NCBI GenBank assembly: GCA_001599355.1
Contig: BCGQ01000001.1
Span: 809,135-873,134 of the forward strand
DNA length: 64,000 nt
Direction of reading: 5' to 3'
Source: Nakazawaea peltata
Taxonomy: Eukaryota; Ascomycota; Pichiomycetes; Alaninales; Pachysolenaceae
Positions 28,108-35,585 of the stretch are shown here, in pieces. The position numbers and the translations under genes were made by a program. The notes below the pieces were generated by a model that was given only the letters and a program-made list of their open reading frames with translations, made no database searches and was not told the origin of the DNA. Numbering within the stretch: the first letter of the stretch is position 1; each line of letters begins with the position of its first letter.

Positions 28108-28218
28108 TTATTTGGAGGACTTCTTTCCCTTAAGCTTCTTCGAGATGAGGATACCGAAGACACCACAACCGACAAGGAACAAGATACAGAAGACTAAGAT
28201 AACACCTGGTGGCAACAT
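28108..28218 (-). CDS. 36-aa single-span membrane proteolipid, Pmp1/Pmp2-like
   Basis: A small ORF with ATG at 28216-28218 and TAA at 28108-28110. The protein starts MLPPGVILVFCILFLVGCG, continues through a hydrophobic span to about residue 25, and ends with a basic tail KKLKGKKSSK. S. cerevisiae Pmp1 and Pmp2 are 38-43 residue proteolipids that start M(T/S)LPGGVILVFILV and have a basic cytosolic tail; they associate with and stimulate the plasma-membrane H+-ATPase Pma1. The shared start, size and topology make homology likely. Codons are those of highly expressed genes (TTG, GGT, GTC, AAG), with no CTG. It stands alone in a gene-poor region, with long flanks that may be its untranslated regions. 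Confidence 0.85.
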   Translation of the reverse strand: MLPPGVILVFCILFLVGCGVFGILISKKLKGKKSSK

Positions 28219-30264
28219 TTTGCTTGAATTAGATTAATTTGGTTGTCTATTAAGCATGCAAAGTCCATTTACTGTAATAATCATCTCTAGAACCTGTTTT
28301 TCCTCTATATTCATTTTCTGCTGGCCATTTTTGTACAGTTGTTACTGCATCTATTTTCGCTCTTGGCTAAAGGCGACAGAAGCAGCAGCATGATGCTGCA
28401 TCCTCTGCAGGGCGAACCCTTTCCTTCCACTTCCGCTTTTGAGTGACCCACTATTCAAAAATCATCATTTGGCCTGGATGAAAGAATAATGGACACAATT
28501 AGCATCATGAAAGAAACCATCCACAGTAGCTAATAGTCAACAGCCCCAACGACAAACACAGGACAACACAAAATTAGAGAAATCCCAACAGGAACTGTCA
28601 AAATGGTCATACATGGACAACATTGTTAGTAAGCTTGGCACTGTAATGACACATATCGTTGTCATATAAGATGAGATGAACATACATTATTTCAAAATTA
28701 ATTGAATTGTTATGAATAACAAACTATTAACTATTAATTGAAATATAATTGAAAGTTTTCAAAAACTAATTTAACCTACAAGGAAATTGTATTGTAAATA
28801 TATGTTTTCCACAAAGAGTGAGAGAATTAATAACTCGGTATCTTGCTGAAAATTCAGAACCCACAAATTACAAAACAATACTTTTTCAAAATTCTTACAT
28901 GAAAGAAGAGGGCCTGAAGAGGGGGCAACCCAGAAGAAAGCAGCCAAATAGAGTAACAACTGTCTCCGGAATAAGAAAAAGCGGGAAGTTCTGGTTTTTT
29001 TCTCCATAGTATTGTTTATCTTTATTAGTTTTAGTAGATGCAATGCGCATATTTTCTCCGTTCTGGAGAAGTTCCCCCTCTATCAATTAATACTTTGGGC
29101 GTTTTGGTTATCAGAGGGGGGGCTTCTGGCAAGCACTCTTTCGTCATTAGGAAACAAAAGCTCGCATCTTGCTCTTCATCCTGCCGCTTGCATCTCATGT
29201 GAGCGGTTGAAAAAAATTACGCTCAGTTATCAAAATCTTCTCCGGTTTTCCTGTCGGTCCGCTCTTTTTTTTTCACAACTCCTCGGACGGGAGCGGAAAG
29301 TATTCGAAGTTTATCACTTAAATTGGGCCGTTGGAAATATGGAGACAAATACTGAATATTCAGTTCCTCGAGAATGAAGTCCTCAACTGGAATCCCGTGT
29401 GAATTTGAAGAGAGGGCTGTTTTCATATTAGATTACGATTCTGTTAAATTGCAGTGAACCGACGACTTTGCTCATCGTCGGACTAATCTTCGAAAGATAG
29501 TATTAACTGGTTCCTGCGAGAATATTCCCGCAACTGGATTCAGAACATAATTTCCGATGTATAATCTCCGTGGCTTCCTCTTAGGCTTTAAGTTATAAGC
29601 CGAAGCGAGACCAGTTCTACGTTCTGACCCCTCTCACAAAAGTCAATCCTTGAGATTTCATAGGTTAATCTACTGCAGACAATAAGGACATACTACCTCT
29701 TATGGAAAGTTATGCATTCTCCGAACAACTTAAGCTTTTTGTCGCAAAAGAAACTCAAGCCCCTATTCTTCAACTTCTTTCAACATCAAGTTTAGGTGCC
29801 GATATTCAGCTTTGCAAATTTCTAGATTATTTTGTCCATCTATTATTTAAATCCCCATCGGTCATAAGATGATGCAGGTTAATTACGCAAGTTTTTAAAT
29901 GAGCTTCTCACCCCCCTCACTCTCTGCTCTCTCTCAGAGACAGAGTTCCTATTTTGGATTTTGGAACTCCACGACTTATTCAGTTCCGCTCTTCCAGCCT
30001 TCTGATAGCCTCAGTTTTCCCCTCAAGCGCTAAACGAGTCTTCGAAGTCCAGCCCTCGGAAATTGATCGTTTTCACACGACTATTTTGAAATGAGAAAAA
30101 GGTAGAGCGAAATATTTTTTCAATTTTCTTTATATTTTCTTTTTTTTAAGAGTTTTTTTTTTCACCTAACTGCTCTTACAGAAGGGATTGATTTCTATCG
30201 ATTGGAATATTTGCTGGACAATTAGTGTCGATAAGAAATTACGCGTGTTTATCGGTGATAAGAT
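28219..30264. other. 2-kb gene-poor region between PMP1-like gene and next ORF
   Basis: No credible protein frame; ORFs at 28771-29426 lack codon bias and recognisable motifs. Features seen: a GCAGCAT-G-ATGCTGC palindrome at 28385-28399, upstream of the PMP1-like gene; a cluster of inverted repeats at 29351-29601; and a polypyrimidine-branch-acceptor unit ending at 30181. It may be the long regulatory region and leader of the gene at 30265. No tRNA, snRNA or snoRNA signature was found. Confidence 0.45.
29351..29601. other. Cluster of inverted repeats, possible structured RNA
   Basis: Four stem-forming sequences in 250 bp: ACTGAATATTCAGT at 29351-29364 (perfect 14-bp palindrome), CCGACGA/TCGTCGG at 29459-29481, TGCG...CGCA at 29515-29532, and GGCTT/AAGCC at 29584-29601. 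CAACTGGA recurs at about 29384 and 29531. GC content is higher than in the surrounding DNA. No known RNA family was recognised; it may be a leader structure or an unannotated ncRNA. Confidence 0.3.
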
Positions 30265-30843
30265 ATGTTTGAACCAAACTCAAGCTCTAATATTTCTAAT
30301 TTCAGCTATGGGCTGCTGCTGCTGTCACAGGAACAACGCCAACAAGCTCTGTTCCAAGCTCAGGCTAACTCGTTTGCCGTGAGGTCGAAGAGAAGATTCT
30401 CTGATGATGAAGAATCTCACAAGAAAAATAGATACCAATCACCTTATAGCACACCAATGAAAGGTGAGGTGAGTCAGACTGAAGATTATCCAAAATTCCA
30501 CCACCCTGATGGTGGGTATATCCAATTTACCCCCAATGGAACGGTAAGAACTTATATTAGGGATAATATGGAGGTGTCGGAACTTATTCAAGATCCAGAA
30601 CAAGAAAAAAAGATGAACTTCAAGAATATCCAAACAGGTATCGATGGGTACAAGTTACATAACATAAACTTATCATCTCCATGTAACTCTGTTGAGAGTT
30701 ATATGCAGCAGGGGATGATGAATCAGGACATTAATAACAACGGTAACTCCAATCTCCATCACTCAGTTCATTATCTGAGTAATATGGATGAATTCTATGA
30801 TTGTGATTCTGATTTGGATGATGATGACTATCTGATGAACTAG
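30265..30843 (+). CDS. Unrecognised small acidic protein, 192 aa, with CTG4 tract
   Basis: ATG at 30265 with an in-frame stop two codons upstream, so the start is firm. I do not recognise the family. Residues 17-20 come from four consecutive CTG codons (30313-30324), so under CUG-Ala the N-terminus reads SYGAAAASQEQRQQALFQAQ, a typical Ala/Gln-rich segment. A basic patch (SKRRFSDDEESHKKNR) with SP and TP sites (YQSPYSTP) follows, then a conserved-looking DGGYIQFTPNGTVRTYI and an acidic C-terminus (DCDSDLDDDDYLMN). The layout suggests a phosphoregulated nuclear or signalling protein; that is inference. The very long upstream region suggests complex regulation. Confidence 0.75.
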   Translation: MFEPNSSSNISNFSYGLLLLSQEQRQQALFQAQANSFAVRSKRRFSDDEESHKKNRYQSPYSTPMKGEVSQTEDYPKFHHPDGGYIQFTPNGTVRTYIRDNMEVSELIQDPEQEKKMNFKNIQTGIDGYKLHNINLSSPCNSVESYMQQGMMNQDINNNGNSNLHHSVHYLSNMDEFYDCDSDLDDDDYLMN

Positions 30844-31617
30844 TTCCGCATGCTTAACGACATACCTTAATTGCTTTATGTATAATTTCATTTTCAATAA
30901 AAATTTAGATATTAATGACACTTAGCGTGAACGTAGATTGTAAAGAGTGGGTTGTGTAGTTAGGAACAGTGGATTAGAGTAAAGTGGGTTGGGTAATAGT
31001 GATTGAGTGATGGACTCAACCAGTAGCTTACTGAATTTCAAATTTCTAAACCCTTACCTCTTCTTTAATTAAAATAAAAGAGATATATGATATATTTTTG
31101 ATGAACTTATTGTATTTTCAATAATAAAGACACCTCAGATCTCTAGGACGAGTAATTCAACTTATATGCCCCCCCAAATCTAAGTATCCATCGATTTTCA
31201 CCAATTATCTATCAACTCATATTTAAATCTAACCCCCTTGTAGAACAGGGATACTAAAATTGATAAAATGCTCACATTAATATAGGTATATTAAGAGGTT
31301 CAGTCTATAGCATTCTACTGCTGATAAAAATCACTGAAGTACCTCCTATCACCTCAAATAGACACTGTAATGCATCCAAGCCTCCCCAAATCTCAAATCT
31401 GAAATCCCATCCCAAATTAACCTTCAACCCCCTTCAACCCCCTTCACCCCACCTCTTCCCCTACCACTTCCCTACCTTGGTGTAATGATGTTTCTCCCCG
31501 TCAAAATTTACTCTAAGCAAAAAATATCCAGAGTAATTCTTCGAACAACATTGGCGGTTAGCGAATTAAAGGTAAACGATACCCCTTGCCCATACCATCA
31601 AACCAACCCCTCCAACC
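30844..31617 (+). other. Intergenic region upstream of CEG1
   Basis: 774 bp, AT-rich in the first half, then a C-rich block at 31405-31475 with direct repeats CTTCAACCCC, 140-210 bp upstream of the CEG1 ATG. The palindromic-looking AAGAGATATATGATATATTTT near 31077 is AT-rich. No ORF or RNA gene seen. Confidence 0.5.
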
Positions 31618-33105
31618 ATGGATAGAGAAGTCCCTGAAATGCCCGGGTTCCTAGTGTCCCCCGAGGTCAGCGAAGCATTGAAGTACGAGGTGTCAAGAAT
31701 TTTACACACAAGGAAGAACGAGTTTCCCGGCTCCCAACCGGTTAGTTTTGAGAGGAACCATATCCATCAGAACTTGATGCACCGGGACTACTTTGTATGT
31801 GAGAAGAGTGATGGGTTAAGATGCTTGTTGTTACTGTTGGTGAATAGAGACACCGGCGAAGAGGGCTGTTTCTTGATCAATAGAGCTAACGAGTATTATA
31901 TGGTTCCTGACTTCCATTTCCCAGTGAGTGACAAGGATTTTGCCCAACCTCAAGATGGAACTATCTTGGACGGTGAGTTAGTATTGAGTAGAAATCCTGT
32001 GACCAAGTTAATGGAGACCAGATATTTGATTTTTGACTGTCTTCTGTACAATAGAGAGAGGGTAATGCAAAAGATTTTGACCAAGAGACTTTATTTTGCC
32101 GCGGAAAAGTTCCATAAACCATTCCAAAAGATGAGACAAGCTATGCCTCAACAGTGTCTGAATTTCCCATTCAAAGTTGATTTCAAGAATATGTCTCAAT
32201 CGTTCAAGCTTTCCAAGGTATTCAAAGAGATGAAGAACTTGACTTATGTTACCGATGGGTTAATTTTCACCTGCTGTGAGACTCCATATGTTGTGGGATC
32301 TGACCAGACATTATTGAAATGGAAACCTCTGGAAGAAAACACGATTGATTTCAAATTACGCTTGGAAATCCCTGAGTTTGTCGACGAGTCAATCGAAGAT
32401 CATCACCACCCTGACAGATCATATCCAAATTATGACGTTAAACCTGTCTTTAAATTGTATATTTGGGAGGGAGGAGATGAAGAACCAGAAGTGCCTGCAA
32501 ATATCGGCCCATATGAGTACAAAACTTCATTCGATAATTATGTGGAATTCTCTGAATTGTTTGTGACCGACGACGAGTTTGAAAAGCTCAAAAACCTCGA
32601 CCAACCTTTGAATGGACGTATTGTAGAAACTAGAAGAGATGAAGAAGGAAGATGGAGAATGCTTAGATTCAGAGATGACAAATTGAATGGAAATTACTCT
32701 ACAGTAGTGAAGAAAGTGTTGAACAGTATAAAAGATTCTGTGAAAAAAGAAGAGTTGATGGAAGTGGAAGAGCAACTCCTGACCAATTGGAAACGTCGTG
32801 AAGCTCAACATAGAGAAGAAGAGAAACGTAGGATAGAAGCCATGAAGAATTTGCATAAACTGAAAACTGTTGTGGACGAAAAAGGTATTCTGTTCAGACC
32901 ACCAGAAGGGTTGGTAAACGAGGAACTGTCCAATGGAGTCAGTTTCAAGCCACCTCCAAGACCAGAAAATCAAGATAATGGTAATAATTACAGCGATGAT
33001 TACGATGACGACGAGTTCGACGATTTACCAACTTATGACAAGCCAGTATCTCCTAAATATGGTGAGGAAGAAGACGGAGGAGATACCAAAAGAAGAAGAA
33101 CTTAA
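31618..33105 (+). CDS. CEG1: mRNA-capping enzyme guanylyltransferase subunit
   Basis: 495 residues. Ceg1 transfers GMP from GTP to the 5' diphosphate end of nascent Pol II transcripts, working with triphosphatase Cet1. The active-site motif I is CEKSDGLRCLLLL (KxDGxR, catalytic Lys). Further nucleotidyltransferase motifs are TILDGELVL (III), ETRYLIFDC (IIIa), YVTDGLIFTC (IV) and LKWKPLEENTIDFKLRL (V). An OB-fold with RMLRFRDDKLNGNY (VI) follows, and then a charged C-terminal extension ending in KRRRT, making it longer than the 459 residues of S. cerevisiae. A CTG codon in FDCLxYN corresponds to Ala in the yeast FDCLAING segment. ATG 31618 has no in-frame upstream rival. Confidence 0.97.
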   Translation: MDREVPEMPGFLVSPEVSEALKYEVSRILHTRKNEFPGSQPVSFERNHIHQNLMHRDYFVCEKSDGLRCLLLLLVNRDTGEEGCFLINRANEYYMVPDFHFPVSDKDFAQPQDGTILDGELVLSRNPVTKLMETRYLIFDCLLYNRERVMQKILTKRLYFAAEKFHKPFQKMRQAMPQQCLNFPFKVDFKNMSQSFKLSKVFKEMKNLTYVTDGLIFTCCETPYVVGSDQTLLKWKPLEENTIDFKLRLEIPEFVDESIEDHHHPDRSYPNYDVKPVFKLYIWEGGDEEPEVPANIGPYEYKTSFDNYVEFSELFVTDDEFEKLKNLDQPLNGRIVETRRDEEGRWRMLRFRDDKLNGNYSTVVKKVLNSIKDSVKKEELMEVEEQLLTNWKRREAQHREEEKRRIEAMKNLHKLKTVVDEKGILFRPPEGLVNEELSNGVSFKPPPRPENQDNGNNYSDDYDDDEFDDLPTYDKPVSPKYGEEEDGGDTKRRRT

Positions 33106-33186
33106 AGCTGTACTATACATTCTGTAATAATATAAAAAAAGTTGATATATTTTAATAGTAGAACTATATACAAAGAAGGTGTGGAG

Positions 33187-34509
33187 CTAATGGTAGTTCA
33201 AGATGCAAGCCCTGTAGAATTCACGAGGGTTACCATTTCCACTCAAGATGTATTTACCATCCAATAATTTGTCCTCGTTGGAAGTGTCATCGTTTTTCAA
33301 GACATCATTCTTGACTAATTGATCCAAGATCAGTTTTAATTCAACTTTAGAGAATCTTGGGATCGTGATATGTTGTAAACCTGGTTCGGAAAGGTAAGTG
33401 GCCAAAGTCTTATCGAAAGAAGTTGGTTTAGCATATGGATCAAATTCTTCCAAACCCAAAGCCACCGACAAAGTTTGCTTTTGTCTACCTCCAGTGGTAC
33501 CGACAATGACACCACCACCGATATTGTTCTCACCAAAGTTCAGTTTACCACTGATATGATCGATGATGAACTTGCCAAAAGTGAACTTGTCAAAGTAAAG
33601 GAACAGATTCTCGGCGTCTCTGTAGTGGGTATATGGTCTCTTGAGGATCAGAGAGAAGTTATCAACAGTTAAATATACAGGGTATGTTGATTGAGTCTTC
33701 AATTCTTCAATAAGCAGTTCCCAAACGGCGAATTTTTGACTACTCTTTAATCTTTTTCCGACATTGATCAAGTCGACAATGTTATTCTTCGAATTCAAAG
33801 TGAACTGTTGAAGTTTATAAGTCTTGGATAATTTCAAGTTGGTGAACTCGGTCAAGTTTCCCTTCTTCAACTTGTTGAATAATCTATTCAAGAACATTGG
33901 TTGGTGGTATAATTTAGTTTCTGGATCAAAAATGTAGTCATTAGTACCGTTGATCAACTTTTCACAATCGTTGAATGATATTATTATGGCGTTTTGAGAC
34001 TTGGCAATCGATTGGAATTGTGCTATCAGAGTGGTCTTACCAACACCAGCTTCACCAAGCAATACAAGACGGTTCTCATTTGAATTCAGTTTCAAACTCT
34101 TCTTATAAAACTCAAGTAATGGTAAAGTAGAGGCCTCTCTAACGACGGAAAATGGAGATTTCCAAAGCTCATTGAATTGATACTTGTTGAACGATCCAAG
34201 GTGGTGTAATTCTTTCAGATTTGAGAACAAAAATGGTTTGGAAACTTGTACTGATTCGGCAGTCAATTCTGGCAAATCCAACTCAGGTACATAGTTAGTG
34301 AAATCTAACTTGGTTGTCATCTCTTTAAAAGTCATATGTGTTCCCGGACCTCTTGAAGGTCTTCCTTTCTTCTTATTGGAAACGACTCTCACTCTGACTT
34401 TTCTGTTGTCTTTAGGGGCAGCATATTGGACGCTTGAAACCGAGGAAAATTGTCTGGAGACAGAACATCTCAGCATAAATTGCAATAATCCTCTGTTTTG
34501 CAACATCAT
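33187..34509 (-). CDS. RSM23: Mitochondrial small ribosomal subunit protein mS29 (DAP3 family)
   Basis: 440 residues on the minus strand; two adjacent ATG codons open the gene (34509 and 34506). The N-terminus (MLQNRGLLQFMLRCSVSRQF) is a basic amphipathic mitochondrial presequence. A P-loop GEAGVGKTT lies near residue 155, in keeping with DAP3/mS29, a GTP-binding protein of the mitoribosome. Later segments TYPVYLTVDNFSLILKRP and ILSGNGNPREFYRACI match the C-terminal half of Rsm23. S. cerevisiae Rsm23 has 450 residues. It reads divergently from SFT2 with 277 bp between starts, and its stop lies about 80 bp from the CEG1 stop (convergent). Confidence 0.92.
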   Translation of the reverse strand: MMLQNRGLLQFMLRCSVSRQFSSVSSVQYAAPKDNRKVRVRVVSNKKKGRPSRGPGTHMTFKEMTTKLDFTNYVPELDLPELTAESVQVSKPFLFSNLKELHHLGSFNKYQFNELWKSPFSVVREASTLPLLEFYKKSLKLNSNENRLVLLGEAGVGKTTLIAQFQSIAKSQNAIIISFNDCEKLINGTNDYIFDPETKLYHQPMFLNRLFNKLKKGNLTEFTNLKLSKTYKLQQFTLNSKNNIVDLINVGKRLKSSQKFAVWELLIEELKTQSTYPVYLTVDNFSLILKRPYTHYRDAENLFLYFDKFTFGKFIIDHISGKLNFGENNIGGGVIVGTTGGRQKQTLSVALGLEEFDPYAKPTSFDKTLATYLSEPGLQHITIPRFSKVELKLILDQLVKNDVLKNDDTSNEDKLLDGKYILSGNGNPREFYRACILNYH

Positions 34510-34786
34510 CTCTCCTTCTTTTGCCTTCCGCTGTTACTTTCTACTCTTCTACCCCTATCTGAGTTCTCGCCAAAATAGATGGAAAATCGAGGTTGAGAGG
34601 GAAAATTTTTTTGTTCGCTGAATTCCTGATTGGGAAATTGGAACCAAGTGCACTACTGTTCGTCGAGAGCGGTGCTGCGCCCAAGGCTTAGAGAGCAATT
34701 TACGAAGATCATCTCCTTGATACAAAAAGGCCAGCCTCGGCATTTCAAAAATGGACCTGTGATGCATTGATTAAGAGAAGAGTCAG

Positions 34787-35446
34787 ATGTCGTCATCGAA
34801 AAGTGAACCGGTGAAAAAGTTTTTTAATAAGATTCCGGGAGTAAATCTTCCTGTTTCAGAAAGTTTCCAGATCTTGCCAACTTCAGCTGCCGCCAATGTC
34901 AGTGTAACAATACCGCCGGAAGAAAGAGTTCGGGATAAAGTGGGAAAGAGGTTTAAAAAGATTTTCAGTTTAGGATCGGGAGATATCCTGTTAGAAGATG
35001 ATGCTCCAAGTTCGTACCAATTAAGTACATGGGATAGATATATCTTATTTGCGATTACTTTTGGAATTGCCGTTGCCTCCTTTTTGATATGTTTCTTCTT
35101 ATTCCCGATTTTATTCTTGAAGCCGAAGAAGTTCAGTATAATATGGACCACCGGATCGATCTTCTTTTTAACTTCTTTTTGCATTTTACAAGGGCTGAGA
35201 AAGTTCTTTAGTACGATGAGTGAGCCGAAAAACTTGGGTTTCACCATGATTTATATTGGGTCTATTCTTTTGACGATTATTTCTACGGTGTTTTTAAAGA
35301 TGACAATATTAGTTTTGGTAGGAGTGGTATTCCAAATGCTGTCAATGGTATGGTATTGTTTTGGATATTTCCCATTAAGTTTCCTGCAGTTACGTTTTGG
35401 AGGAAATATTGCATCTTCACAAGTTGAGAGTTGGATGAATTCGTGA
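34787..35446 (+). CDS. SFT2: Golgi/endosome membrane-traffic protein Sft2
   Basis: 219 residues, very close to the 215 of S. cerevisiae Sft2. A cytosolic N-terminal half of about 80 residues is followed by four closely spaced membrane spans (ILFAITFGIAVASFLICFFL, IIWTTGSIFFLTSFCILQGL, GFTMIYIGSILLTIISTVFL, ILVLVGVVFQMLSMVWYCF). GYFPLSF and the short tail fit the family. Sft2 is a tetra-spanning late-Golgi protein that helps endosome-to-Golgi transport together with the t-SNARE Sed5. The start at 34787 is the first ATG. A run of short tandem repeats separates its 3' end from NAT1, which converges on it. Confidence 0.92.
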   Translation: MSSSKSEPVKKFFNKIPGVNLPVSESFQILPTSAAANVSVTIPPEERVRDKVGKRFKKIFSLGSGDILLEDDAPSSYQLSTWDRYILFAITFGIAVASFLICFFLFPILFLKPKKFSIIWTTGSIFFLTSFCILQGLRKFFSTMSEPKNLGFTMIYIGSILLTIISTVFLKMTILVLVGVVFQMLSMVWYCFGYFPLSFLQLRFGGNIASSQVESWMNS

Positions 35447-35464
35447 GAGGACATGGGAGAATGT

Positions 35465-35550
35465 AAAGGGGCTAACTGTAAAGGGGCTAAACAAAAAGGG
35501 CTAAATTTAAAGGGCTAACTTTAAAGGGGCGAACCCTAAAGGGGCTAAAC
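35465..35550 (+). repeat. Imperfect tandem repeat AAAGGGGCTAAC
   Basis: Six copies of a core AAAGGGG(C)TAA with spacers of 2-7 bp, filling the gap between the convergent SFT2 and NAT1 genes. The first copy starts 19 bp after the SFT2 stop and the last ends 36 bp from the NAT1 stop. Presumably in overlapping 3' untranslated regions. Confidence 0.8.
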
Positions 35551-35585
35551 AATGATACATAATGTAATCAATTAACTTTATACAT

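Noticed and set aside
28771-29426. Short ORFs on both strands (up to 121 codons)
   Set aside because: Mutually overlapping, no codon bias of the neighbouring genes and no family resemblance.
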